A stretch of 62,063 nt of DNA from CAADGU01 sp964581605 (GTDB lineage Bacteria > Chloroflexota > Anaerolineae > Promineifilales > Promineifilaceae): contig CAZOPF010000024.1 in assembly GCA_964581605.1 (NCBI GenBank), positions 1-62,063 on the forward strand, in the 5' to 3' direction. How positions within the stretch are numbered: position 1 is the first letter of the stretch; every line of letters starts with the position of its first letter. Below, in pieces: positions 26,973-34,914 of the stretch. Both the position numbers and the translations under genes were made by a program. The notes beneath the pieces were generated by a model, which saw only the letters and a list, made by a program, of their open reading frames with translations, had not been told where the DNA came from and searched no databases.

Positions 26973-27419
26973 ATGAGCAATAGGACATGGCCTGAATTTA
27001 ATGAACGTGGCGACTTGCCTTCAGGGATTTATTCAGCCAATCTATCTCAAATCGTTACATACTTTGGTCAGCAAACTACAAAACGCCGGGTATTAGCACA
27101 ACGACTGGAACGCCTCTATTGATTGGTTAAAGCAACAGGCCATTTAAGACGATTTATCATCTTTGGATCCTTCGTTACGAACAAACCAGAACCTGGGGAT
27201 ATTGACATTTTTATTTTGATGGAGAACTCGTTTGACGCTGGGCAGTTAACAGGGGAGACTCGTTTAGCTTTTGATCATTTTGCTGCCCAGAATTACGAGG
27301 GAGCCAGTGTGTTTTGGTTGAGACTATTAGCTGTTCTGGACAGCGAGGAAGAAACCGTTGCTTATTGGCAAATAAAACGCGATGGTACGTTCCGAGGTAT
27401 TGTGGAGGTAATCGAATGA
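26973..27419 (+). pseudogene. DUF6932-like gene with internal stop
   Basis: From the ATG at 26973 the frame reads MSNRTWPEFNERGDLPSGIY to RRVLAQRLERLY, then TGA (27120-27122), then LVKATGHLRRFIIFGSFVTN and GDIDIFILMENSFD to the end. The two parts are collinear with DUF6932-type proteins, which resemble nucleotidyltransferases (GSF...GDIDIF). The position usually holds Arg, so CGA changed to TGA is the simplest explanation. The downstream part could be a separate start at TTG 27123, but the N-terminal 49 residues would be lost. Confidence 0.7.
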
Positions 27420-27631
27420 TTAAGAATGATCAGGAATTGCAGGTCACGCTAGAGCGGATTGCAAACTTTAGGCGACAGATTACCCATTTGCGCAGGGTGG
27501 AAAAAAATCCTGAAAATTACCGATTGTCTGTTGGCAGTTATCTGGCGGAACTTGACCGCATGAATCTGGCAGTGCGCGACTATTTATGGTTACACCCAAG
27601 TGAATTGGAGGACACGGCCGTAGCTGTGTAG
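27416..27631 (+). CDS. Small helical partner of the DUF6932-like gene
   Basis: A 71-residue protein from the ATG at 27416, which overlaps the stop of the gene before (ATGA). It begins MIKNDQELQVTLERIANFRR, like the N-terminal helix of several antitoxin-like proteins, and has a second helix SVGSYLAELDRMNLAVRDYL. It ends ELEDTAVAV, with the last residues encoded by an ACGGCCGT at 27614. Coupled translation suggests a two-gene toxin-antitoxin-like unit; the first gene is now broken. Confidence 0.65.
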   Translation: MIKNDQELQVTLERIANFRRQITHLRRVEKNPENYRLSVGSYLAELDRMNLAVRDYLWLHPSELEDTAVAV

Positions 27632-27678
27632 TTTTGAGCAATCGGTTATATTAGCTGGATTGAATGGGTTTTTACGTG

Positions 27679-27705
27679 AAGGGCGCAGCAATGCGCCCTT
27701 TTTGT
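27679..27705 (+). terminator. Intrinsic terminator before serA
   Basis: AAGGGCGCA, loop GCAA, TGCGCCCTTTTT: a 9-bp GC-rich stem and T-run that ends the small-gene unit. Confidence 0.85.
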
Positions 27706-27728
27706 TTGTGACAATCTGCACAAATTAT

Positions 27729-27756
27729 TTGCCCTGAAAAGCGCAAACATTATAAT
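27729..27756 (+). promoter_or_regulatory. serA promoter
   Basis: TTGCCC (27729-27734), 16 bases, TATAAT (27751-27756). Confidence 0.55.
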
Positions 27757-27824
27757 CCGCCCGAAATTGGTTCAATAATCATGTAATGCAAACTTCCAGT
27801 TTGTGTTACTTACAAGGATGGAGC

Positions 27825-29408
27825 ATGTTCAAAATTCTCATATCAGACAAACTGGGTTCGGCTGGTTTAGAGCGGCTGGATCAGGCCAAAGACGCTACCT
27901 ATGACCTGAAAACGGGCATGAGCCGCGAGGAGTTGTTGGCGACCTTACCCGGTTATGACGCGCTCATTGTGCGCAGCGAAACAAAGGCGGATGCCGAGGT
28001 ATTGGCGGCCGGCACCAACCTGAAAGTGGTTGGCCGGGCCGGAATGGGCGTGGACAACATTGATGTGCGGGCGGCGACGATGCGCGGCATCATCGTCATG
28101 AACACCCCCCAGGCCAACAGCATTGCCACGGCCGAGCAGGCGATGGCGTTGATGTTGGCGGCCAGCCGTTACACCGCCCAGTCACACGCTTCGCTGGCGG
28201 CCGGTGAGTGGAACCGGTCGCAATATACGGGTGTGCAGTTGTACCGCAAGACGTTGGGCATTGTAGGGTTTGGGCGGATTGGCCGGCATGTGGCTAAACG
28301 TGCCCAGGCATTTGGCATGGAAGTGGTGGCCTATGACCCGTATGTTTCCGAGGAAGTGGGGCGGGATCATGGCGTGACGCTGGTTGACCTGGATGATTTG
28401 CTGGCCCAGTCTGACTACATCAGCCTGCACACCGCGCTGATGCCGGAAACGGAAAGTATGATCAACGCGGAGACGATTGCCCAGATGAAAAATGGGGTGA
28501 TTATCGTCAATGCGGCGCGGGGCAAGCTGATTGACGAAAATGCGCTGGCAGAAGCGCTGAAGAGCGGCAAGGTGCGGGCGGCCGGGCTGGATGTGTTTCG
28601 CAAAGAGCCGCCGGAAGGCAGCCCGCTCATTGGGCTGCCGAATGTGGTGCATACGCCCCATTTAGGGGCCAGTTCGGTGGAAGCGCAGCGGGATGTGGCC
28701 ACGCAGATTGTAGACCAGATTTTGGATGCGCTGCGGGGTAAGGATTTTCGCAATGCGGTGAATATGCCGTTTCCGGCGGGGCCGGGGTTTGAGGCGTTAC
28801 GGCCGTATATGGCCCTGGCTGAAAAATTAGGGTTGCTGCATTGTCATCTGGCCGAGGGAGCGATTCGCCGGGTGGAAATTGAGATGCGTGGTGAAGATGT
28901 AGATACGCTCATCAAACCGGTGGCCGCCGGGCTGCTCAAAGGGATTTTGCAAAAATCTATCTCTGAGGATGTGAATTACATCAATGCCCCGGTATTGGCT
29001 GAAGAAAACGGAATTATCACTTCCCAAACCAAAGGGATCACGCCCATTGATTATCCCAATATGATTTCTTGCAAGGTGCAGTGGGAAGGCGGCGAGCGTT
29101 TGCTGGCCGGGGTGTTGTTTGGCGGCAGCGAGCCGCGTCTGGTGCAGGTGGACGAGTATACACTGGAGGCCAAGCCGTTTGGCGACGTGTTGGTGCTGCG
29201 CAATAAGGATGTGCCCGGGGTGATCGGGCAGGTGGGCACCATTCTGGCGGCTTATGAAGTGAACATTGGTGAATGGCGGATGGGGCGGGACAAACCGGGC
29301 GGGGAGGCGCTGTCGTTTATTAACCTGGACAGTCGGCCGCCAACGGCCGTACTCGATGCCCTGTCCAAAATTCCGGCCATTACCCACGTGCGGTTGGTTA
29401 GTTTGTAG
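27825..29408 (+). CDS. serA: D-3-phosphoglycerate dehydrogenase
   Basis: A 527-residue long-type phosphoglycerate dehydrogenase, the first step of serine synthesis. The ATG at 27825 after AAGGATGGAGC is preferred to an upstream ATG at 27786. The NAD loop GFGRIGRHVAKRAQAFGM is near residue 148; the catalytic Arg (NAARGKL, ~234), Glu (FRKEPPEGSP, ~263) and His (VHTPHLGASS, ~281) are present. The ASB domain follows, then a C-terminal ACT domain (VPGVIGQVGTILAAYEVNIG). Serine is the carbon skeleton for cysteine, so this gene complements the sulfate assimilation operon upstream. Confidence 0.95.
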   Translation: MFKILISDKLGSAGLERLDQAKDATYDLKTGMSREELLATLPGYDALIVRSETKADAEVLAAGTNLKVVGRAGMGVDNIDVRAATMRGIIVMNTPQANSIATAEQAMALMLAASRYTAQSHASLAAGEWNRSQYTGVQLYRKTLGIVGFGRIGRHVAKRAQAFGMEVVAYDPYVSEEVGRDHGVTLVDLDDLLAQSDYISLHTALMPETESMINAETIAQMKNGVIIVNAARGKLIDENALAEALKSGKVRAAGLDVFRKEPPEGSPLIGLPNVVHTPHLGASSVEAQRDVATQIVDQILDALRGKDFRNAVNMPFPAGPGFEALRPYMALAEKLGLLHCHLAEGAIRRVEIEMRGEDVDTLIKPVAAGLLKGILQKSISEDVNYINAPVLAEENGIITSQTKGITPIDYPNMISCKVQWEGGERLLAGVLFGGSEPRLVQVDEYTLEAKPFGDVLVLRNKDVPGVIGQVGTILAAYEVNIGEWRMGRDKPGGEALSFINLDSRPPTAVLDALSKIPAITHVRLVSL

Positions 29409-29471
29409 GGGCGAGGCAGTTGGGCCATGATTTGTGGGCAATGGCTTGCTCATTACCCAACTGCCTCGCCC
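29408..29471. terminator. Inverted repeat between convergent serA and jag
   Basis: GGGCGAGGCAGTTGGG at the serA stop faces CCCAACTGCCTCGCCC at the jag stop. The same GGGGCGAGG-type arms occur at 59173-59238, so this is a dispersed element used as a shared terminator. Confidence 0.65.
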
Positions 29472-30275
29472 TTACCGTTTTGGTAATATGCGCACCCGTC
29501 GTTGATTTCCTTCGCCGGTGCTTTGGGTATAAACGGCCGCATGGTCGCGCAACGTCATGTGAATCACGCGCCGTTCATTGGCGGGCATCGGTTCCAGGCT
29601 GACCGGGCGGCCTTGCTTGATCACTTTGCTGGCCATCCGTTCTGCCAGACGGGCTAACGCCTGTTTGCGCCGTTCACGGTATCCTTCCACGTCAATCACA
29701 AAGTCGGCTTTGGCCTTTAACTGGTGGCTGGCAATGAGGCGGGCCACATATTGCAGGGAGCCGAGGGTATCCCCGCGTGGCCCAATGAGAACGCCCAGGT
29801 CAGCGCCGGTGATTTCGATGAGGTTGATGGGTTGGCCGGTCAGGTCGTCTGGTTCAGTTACGGCCGTATGGATGGTTGCCTCAATTTGCATATGGCCGAG
29901 GATAGTTTGCAGGATGGTCACGGCCGTATCCCGTTCCTGTTCCAATTCTTCACTGGTGAGGGGGGTGAGGAGGACGGCCGTTTCTGTTGCAGCCACTTTC
30001 GCTGGGGCTTTGGGGGGAGCTGGCGGCGTAGCGATTGGAGCGGGGGCCGGTGGGGCGGGTCTGGTGGGTGGTGGTTCTGGCTTTTTCTCCGGCGCGGCTG
30101 GCGTCATGGGCAGCAATCGCACCACTGCTTCCCGCGCTCCCAAACCCAAGATGCCTTTGCTCCCTTCATCAATCACATCCACAATCACGTCACTGCGTTG
30201 CAAGCCCAGCTTTGCCAGACCCGCTTCTACAGCATCATCAACGGTTTGCCCTCGGACTTCAATTTCACGACTCAT
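29472..30275 (-). CDS. jag: RNA-binding protein Jag/KhpB
   Basis: A 267-residue protein that accompanies YidC in most bacteria and binds RNA. The Jag-N domain is residues 1-55 (EVRGQTVDDAVEAGLAKLGL, then DEGSKGILGLGAREAVV). A Pro/Ala-rich linker follows (~60-95). The KH domain is residues ~120-200 with a GPRGDTLGSLQYV loop, and the R3H domain ~205-267 has ANERRVIHMTLRDH. Order yidC-jag on the minus strand is normal. Octamers at 29860, 29920 and 29974 cluster in the linker and KH start. Confidence 0.92.
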   Translation of the reverse strand: MSREIEVRGQTVDDAVEAGLAKLGLQRSDVIVDVIDEGSKGILGLGAREAVVRLLPMTPAAPEKKPEPPPTRPAPPAPAPIATPPAPPKAPAKVAATETAVLLTPLTSEELEQERDTAVTILQTILGHMQIEATIHTAVTEPDDLTGQPINLIEITGADLGVLIGPRGDTLGSLQYVARLIASHQLKAKADFVIDVEGYRERRKQALARLAERMASKVIKQGRPVSLEPMPANERRVIHMTLRDHAAVYTQSTGEGNQRRVRILPKR

Positions 30276-30345
30276 AACGTACCCTCATATAGGTGATGCG
30301 TGATGCGTAATGCGTGAACCTGTCAGGAACGCATCACGTTCTGCG

Positions 30346-31278
30346 TTACCTGTTCTTTTTCTTCTTGTTCTGATTACCGGAGCTTTTCTTAGCGGCCGGT
30401 TTATTGCCGGAACCGGCCGCCGCTTTCGGTTCGTCAGCGGTGGTCTCGGTGGGGACACGGCCGTTGGCCGAACCATTCCCACTGACCGCCTCTATTTCCG
30501 CCACCTTCTTGTTTTCCTCACGGGCCGCCTTCTCCCGTTCCATCACCTTCTTCGTGTAATACCCTTGCCCAATACCAATCACATTGGAGAGGATAAAATA
30601 AATAGACAGGCCCGCCTGAAAAGAGAGCGAGAAAAAACCAAACATCAACGGCATGGTGTACTGCATAGATTGGGTCATCGCGGCCGTTGGGTCATCTTGC
30701 TGTTGCTGTTTCCCTTTTCCATCTCCATTATTTTGGGGTTTTGGTGGGGTGGAAATGCGCGTCTGAATGAACATGGTCACAAAAACCAGAATCGGCAGCA
30801 CATAAAACGGATCAGGCTGCCCCAGATTCATCCACAAAAACTGGCTGTCAATGGGCAGCAGTGCTGTCAAATCTATAAAAGGGTAAGCGCGTTGGGTCAG
30901 CTCCAACAATGATTGCGGCGTTGTCCCCAAAGCAATACGCAGCACCGCAAACAGGCCAAACAGAATCGGCATGGTGGCAATAAGTGGCAGGCAGCCCGAC
31001 AGACTCTCGGCCGGGTTGTACCCTATTTTGGCAAACTCTTCCTGCATCTTTTGCGGATTATCTTTGTACTTTTGCTGGATCGCCCGAATTTGTGGCTGCA
31101 TTTCCTGGGTTTTAGCCATGCTACGCTGCTGACGCATGTTGAGCGGCAGCATGATGATGCGGGTGATAATAGTGAAAATGGCAATGGCGACTACAAAATT
31201 GCCCAAAACCCCATATAACCACAACAGGGCATTAAGCATGGGGTCAATAATGACGGAATTCCATAAAAATGAAAACAT
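30346..31278 (-). CDS. yidC: Membrane protein insertase YidC/Oxa1
   Basis: A 310-residue Gram-positive-like short YidC without the large periplasmic domain. Transmembrane segments are visible at residues ~10-40, ~90-115, ~150-175 and ~200-230; the cytoplasmic hairpin QRSMAKTQEMQPQIRAIQQK lies after the first, and the functional Arg is in IITRIIMLPL. The C-terminal ~80 residues are a highly charged, Lys/Ala/Asn-rich tail that probably helps to contact ribosomes. It is flanked by jag and a lipoprotein gene. Confidence 0.93.
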   Translation of the reverse strand: MFSFLWNSVIIDPMLNALLWLYGVLGNFVVAIAIFTIITRIIMLPLNMRQQRSMAKTQEMQPQIRAIQQKYKDNPQKMQEEFAKIGYNPAESLSGCLPLIATMPILFGLFAVLRIALGTTPQSLLELTQRAYPFIDLTALLPIDSQFLWMNLGQPDPFYVLPILVFVTMFIQTRISTPPKPQNNGDGKGKQQQQDDPTAAMTQSMQYTMPLMFGFFSLSFQAGLSIYFILSNVIGIGQGYYTKKVMEREKAAREENKKVAEIEAVSGNGSANGRVPTETTADEPKAAAGSGNKPAAKKSSGNQNKKKKNR

Positions 31279-31300
31279 TGGTTATTTCCTACGCAGGCGG

Positions 31301-32485
31301 TTAATTACCACCTGCGTTATCCAAGATGGGCAGGTAGCTCCATTTTGGATTGCCAGACTCACGGTCAAAAGCAGCCAGCACCGCTAATTCACCATTCAAA
31401 GCCGTTACTATCATATCATCAACCAGCACAGGTGTCGTGAAGAGCGGGGCATTGGTGGTTTGCTGCCAGATTTCCGCCCCTGTTTCGGCATCCAACGCTA
31501 CCAGCAGCCCTTCTTTGGTATTACGGTTGCCTTCGGCCGCGATATAAACGACCCCATCAGCCACGACGGGGCTGGCCTGAATCGCCCCATCTATTTCCAC
31601 GCGCCCGGCCACGCCCGCCGATTCATTCATCGCGTTAATGGCTACCTGCCAGATGGCTTCGCCACTGGCGGCATCTACCGCAAAAACCTGGGCGCTACTA
31701 TCGGCAAAATACAGTTTGTCATCAGCCAGGGCGGGGGCGCTCCATATCCAATTGGTGGCCTCGGCCTGCCACTCTTCGGCCCCGGTATCCATGTTTAAGG
31801 CATGGAGAGCATTATCGTATGCGCCAACGTAGACGAGGTTTTCGGCCGGATTGACAATGGCTTGGGCGGACACGGCCCCTTCTAGCTCTGCTTGCCAGAT
31901 TTCGTCGCCGGTTTCGGCATCCAGGGCGTAAAGGTGTTTATCTAAGGAGGTGACGTAAAGAACGCCTTCGTAGTAGGTGGGAGTAGCCCAAACGGGGCCA
32001 TCGGTGGGGAAACGCCACAGTTCTTGCCCGGTGGCGGCGTCCAGAGCGGAGAGGTGGTTATCGGCCGCGCCAATATAGACAACATCGCCCACCTGCAATG
32101 GCCCGGCGATGATTTTGTCGGTGGCGGTGGTGTCGTTTGTCCACAGGGTGGTGGGGGTGGCCGTTTCGTTTTCTTTCAGACCGTAGGCGGTGACGATGAT
32201 GGTGGGGGAAAACATGCCGCCGGCGGCCCCGTAATCACCGATGATAACACGGCCGTCTTGCACCGAAGGGGCGGCTAAAAATTGCAACGAACGATTGTCT
32301 GGTTGGTAGGCCCAATTTTCTTCCTGTTCAACGGCATCATAGGCCACCACGGCCGGGCCGTAAGCCACATACACGATGTTCCCTTGAACCGAGAGACCAG
32401 GCCAGTTGTGAGCAACCGCCCCCGTTGCTGAACAGCCAGATAACAACCAAATGGTAAGAAAAAGGAAAAGTATAGTAGGCCACAT
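31301..32485 (-). CDS. PQQ-like beta-propeller lipoprotein (BamB-like)
   Basis: About 394 residues from the ATG at 32485 (MWPTILFLFLTIW), with a lipobox LLSGCSATG giving a lipid-anchored Cys near residue 18. A beta-propeller follows with repeats such as GQELWRFPT, GDEIWQAEL, GAEEWQAEA, GEAIWQVAI and GAEIWQQTT, each ending a YALDAETG- or ALDAATG-type blade. BamB and pyrroloquinoline quinone enzymes share the fold, but no catalytic residues are seen. It sits between yidD and yidC, suggesting a role with membrane or exported proteins. The frame is open upstream to 32590 and overlaps yidD. Confidence 0.8.
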   Translation of the reverse strand: MWPTILFLFLTIWLLSGCSATGAVAHNWPGLSVQGNIVYVAYGPAVVAYDAVEQEENWAYQPDNRSLQFLAAPSVQDGRVIIGDYGAAGGMFSPTIIVTAYGLKENETATPTTLWTNDTTATDKIIAGPLQVGDVVYIGAADNHLSALDAATGQELWRFPTDGPVWATPTYYEGVLYVTSLDKHLYALDAETGDEIWQAELEGAVSAQAIVNPAENLVYVGAYDNALHALNMDTGAEEWQAEATNWIWSAPALADDKLYFADSSAQVFAVDAASGEAIWQVAINAMNESAGVAGRVEIDGAIQASPVVADGVVYIAAEGNRNTKEGLLVALDAETGAEIWQQTTNAPLFTTPVLVDDMIVTALNGELAVLAAFDRESGNPKWSYLPILDNAGGN

Positions 32486-32567
32486 GAACGGCCGTTTTGA
32501 TGTGAACAATGAATTACCTCCGCGTTCTTCCCGAAGCTGTAGCCTGTAAGTTGTTTGGTGAACCCTT

Positions 32568-32777
32568 TTAAGGCACCGGGTCATACCCACCGGGATGAAA
32601 CGGGTGGCAGCGGGATATCCGTTTCACCGCCAGCCACCCACCTTTGAAAAAACCATATTTTTCAATGGCTTCATAACCGTATTGAGAGCAGGTGGGTTGA
32701 AAACGGCAGGTAGGCGGTGTGTAACGGGAAATGCCTCGTTGGTAAAAGCGTATGAGCAAAAGGGCTATTTTTTTCAT
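32568..32777 (-). CDS. yidD: Membrane protein insertion efficiency factor YidD
   Basis: A 69-residue YidD protein. The family core is YQRGISRYTPPTCRFQPTCS followed by QYGYEAIEKYGFFKGGWLAV and RCHPFHPGGYDPVP, with conserved Cys residues. It assists insertion of inner-membrane proteins. It stands in the standard order rpmH-rnpA-yidD-yidC. Confidence 0.95.
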   Translation of the reverse strand: MKKIALLLIRFYQRGISRYTPPTCRFQPTCSQYGYEAIEKYGFFKGGWLAVKRISRCHPFHPGGYDPVP

Positions 32778-32819
32778 TGACTTATTAAGCCGCCAGACCC
32801 TAAAGGTTTTAGAAAACCC

Positions 32820-33164
32820 TCAGGGGCCAGGCAGCAGCTTTGCTCGTTGTAGTAATTGGGTCACGGCCGTGTCCACTTCCCTGAAAGCGGCCTGGGGTAA
32901 TGACGGCCGGGCAATTAACACACAATCCCATCCCGGTTGAATTTCGTGTAAATGACCACGTACCGACTCCCGCAGCAGGCGTTTGGCTCGATTACGCACC
33001 ACCGCTTTGCCGATATGCCGGCTGGCAACAAAAGCAAAACGGCTCACATCCAGCGAATTTGACTCTACCAACAAAATAGCCAGAGGGTGACGCCAGCTAT
33101 TTCCTGCCTGCTGAACCCGTCCTACATCAGCCGGGCGCCGCAAACGATGGTTTGGTTGCAGCAT
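32820..33164 (-). CDS. rnpA: Ribonuclease P protein component
   Basis: A 114-residue RNase P protein; it helps the RNA subunit to bind pre-tRNA. The RNR signature is AVVRNRAKRLLRESVR near residue 53, preceded by FAFVASRHIGK. The gene lies 23 bases after rpmH. The C-terminus contains VDTAV, encoded by an octamer at 32863. Confidence 0.93.
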   Translation of the reverse strand: MLQPNHRLRRPADVGRVQQAGNSWRHPLAILLVESNSLDVSRFAFVASRHIGKAVVRNRAKRLLRESVRGHLHEIQPGWDCVLIARPSLPQAAFREVDTAVTQLLQRAKLLPGP

Positions 33165-33187
33165 GTCCTACCGGCCAGATGGGCACA

Positions 33188-33412
33188 TTATTTGCCACCA
33201 CCCCAACGCTTAACTGAACGGTAAGCGGTAGCTGATGTGGCGTTCCAGTCTATTTTTTTTACATGGTTGTTCATGCTCACCGTTAATTGGGCGCGGCCTC
33301 TGGTGCGGCGGGCGCTCAACACTTTACGGCCGCCCACCGTTTTCATACGTTCCCGAAAACCATGTACCCGCATCCGGCGGCGAATTTTGGGTTGATAAGT
33401 CCGTTTGGGCAT
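33188..33412 (-). CDS. rpmH: Ribosomal protein L34 with C-terminal extension
   Basis: MPKRTYQPKIRRRMRVHGFR at the N-terminus and GGRKVLSARRTRGRAQLTVS are clear L34. Normal L34 ends at about residue 46, at this LTVS. Here the frame continues for ~28 more residues (MNNHVKKIDWNATSATAY and a Gly-rich end). A run of eight A (minus strand, about 33253-33260) lies in the extension; one A fewer would produce a stop right there. So the tail may be a sequencing error in a homopolymer or a real extension. ATG at 33412 follows AGGAGACTTGAAC. Confidence 0.85.
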   Translation of the reverse strand: MPKRTYQPKIRRRMRVHGFRERMKTVGGRKVLSARRTRGRAQLTVSMNNHVKKIDWNATSATAYRSVKRWGGGK

Positions 33413-33432
33413 GTTCAAGTCTCCTTCATAAA

Positions 33433-33461
33433 GGTGGCGCGATTTGCCAGATCGCGCCACC
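33433..33461. repeat. Hairpin GGTGGCGCGAT...ATCGCGCCACC
   Basis: An 11-bp perfect stem with a TTGCCAG loop. A second hairpin, AGCGATTTTCAAAATCGCT, lies at 33491-33509. These belong with those at 21182 and 40646. They lie in the 320-bp upstream region of rpmH, where dnaA boxes or an origin might be expected; none was seen. Confidence 0.6.
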
Positions 33462-33638
33462 GATAGTCTCTTTTGATTAAGACAGCGTAAAGCGATTTTC
33501 AAAATCGCTCAACTTTGTCATATGTTGTCAAATCTTATCGGAAAGAAGGGTAGAGACGAATGTTGTGATGCAAATCTATACAACCGCTCATCCTTAAAGC
33601 GACGGAAGATTATATCTTTGAGGCAGGAGGTGGTCAAA

Positions 33639-33692
33639 TTGGCAGCAACAACTGAATATCTGACGAGCGCAACGGCTTGTCTTTACTCATGA
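33639..33692 (+). other. Possible 17-residue small ORF
   Basis: AGGAGG lies 8 bases before a TTG that opens a frame AATTEYLTSATACLYS and ends at TGA 33690-33692. Only the good ribosome site supports it; no function or homology is apparent. Confidence 0.15.
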
Positions 33693-33732
33693 TCGCTACA
33701 TGGGGAACGGTCAAGGGCCACGGCCAAGGCGT

Positions 33733-34785
33733 TTAGGAAGTGCGGCTGGTGGGTGGTAAGGTGCGTTCGGAGGGCCAGGTGTGGGCGATGTTCTTTTTCA
33801 TTTTTTCCAGGTAGGCCTGTTCCAGGTCTATGCCGGTGTAGTTTGCCAGTTTAAGTAGATAAGCGAGTAAGTCGGCCAGTTCCCCGCGCAGGGTGGCGCG
33901 ATGTATTTCCAGAGCGTTATGGTGGGCGATGTCGGCTGTACGGCCGTCGGCCCGAAACCGTGCGGCATCTCCCCATATTTTCGCCATCTCGCTGGCAATT
34001 TTGCCCAGTTCTTCCACCAGCAGGATGTAGTTGAAGAAGAGGTCGGGATCAAAATTTTTAGCAGCATCTAGCTGGCGGTGAAAGGTCTGGAAGGCTGGCA
34101 GACGGCCGTCTTCCAATAGTTTTAATGGGGCGTCGGCTGGTGCGCGGGCGGGGGATTGTGCAGCCAACACCTCTTTAATTTGGGCGGCAACATAAGCCAC
34201 ATCATCTGGTCGGGAAAGAAAATCAAGTTCGCCAACAGGCAGGGTAAGGACGGCCGTATCTTGCAAATTGGTTATCCATGCTTCATAAGCGGCGGCCAGT
34301 TGCCGGATGTATGCCGGGTCCATATCTCGTTCGTAAGAGCGGTCACGTTGAGCAATCCGGCGCATCACCACGTCATGATCGGCCTGCAAATAGACGATCA
34401 AATCGGGTTTGGGAATTTTATCACCGAGGGCGGCATGAACACGGCCGTACATCGCCAGTTCGTCATCTTTTAGATTCAGCCAGGCAAATAGTTCGTCTTT
34501 GGCAAAGGTATAATCCGACACTAAAAAGCCATGTTGCAAAGCGGCCGGCACCGCTTCATGTTGTTGGTGATAGCGGCTGAGCAGGAAGAAAATTTGCGTC
34601 TGAAAGGCATACTGTGCCCGGTTCTGGTAAAAGTCAGCCAGAAACGGATTTTCTTCAAACAGTTCCAATAAAACGGTGGTGTGGGGGAAAAAAGGTTGCA
34701 ACAAACGCGCCAACGTCGTTTTGCCTATGCCAATCACCCCTTCAATGGCGATAAATTTATGGTCGCTCATACTCGTTTGGGTCAT
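33733..34785 (-). CDS. Deoxynucleoside kinase fused to MazG-like pyrophosphohydrolase
   Basis: A 350-residue protein with two parts. Residues ~10-210 are a deoxynucleoside kinase: P-loop EGVIGIGKTTLARLLQPFF, VSDYTFAKDELFAW, and LIVYLQADHDVVMRRIAQRDR with the lid Arg residues. Residues ~230-340 look MazG-like: ELGKIASEMAKIWG and LRGELADLLAYLLKLANYTG, i.e. ExxE and ExxD-type metal motifs, ending YLEKMKKN. Kinase activity makes dNMPs for salvage, while MazG-type enzymes remove unwanted NTPs/dNTPs. The two activities in one chain are unusual to me. The start could be the ATG at 34785 or 34770. Confidence 0.8.
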   Translation of the reverse strand: MTQTSMSDHKFIAIEGVIGIGKTTLARLLQPFFPHTTVLLELFEENPFLADFYQNRAQYAFQTQIFFLLSRYHQQHEAVPAALQHGFLVSDYTFAKDELFAWLNLKDDELAMYGRVHAALGDKIPKPDLIVYLQADHDVVMRRIAQRDRSYERDMDPAYIRQLAAAYEAWITNLQDTAVLTLPVGELDFLSRPDDVAYVAAQIKEVLAAQSPARAPADAPLKLLEDGRLPAFQTFHRQLDAAKNFDPDLFFNYILLVEELGKIASEMAKIWGDAARFRADGRTADIAHHNALEIHRATLRGELADLLAYLLKLANYTGIDLEQAYLEKMKKNIAHTWPSERTLPPTSRTS

Positions 34786-34822
34786 GCATGACTAATGGGT
34801 TCTCACGTAGTAACCGTGCAGG

Positions 34823-34888
34823 AATTATGTAATTGAGTAATTTGGTGATTAGCCGCTTCAATTACTGAATTACCCAATTACCCAATCG
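34823..34888. repeat. AATTACCC array with inverted arm
   Basis: GTAATTGAGTAATTTGG on the left faces AATTACTGAATTACCCAATTACCC on the right. Lies between the kinase and SDR genes on the minus strand. Confidence 0.75.
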
Positions 34889-34914
34889 CCAACTTATTTG
34901 CAAACGATCACGCA

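Noticed and set aside
33413..33732. Replication origin next to rpmH
   Set aside because: Gene order rpmH-rnpA-yidD-yidC can flank oriC, but no TTATCCACA-type boxes, AT-rich unwinding stretch or dnaA gene are seen.
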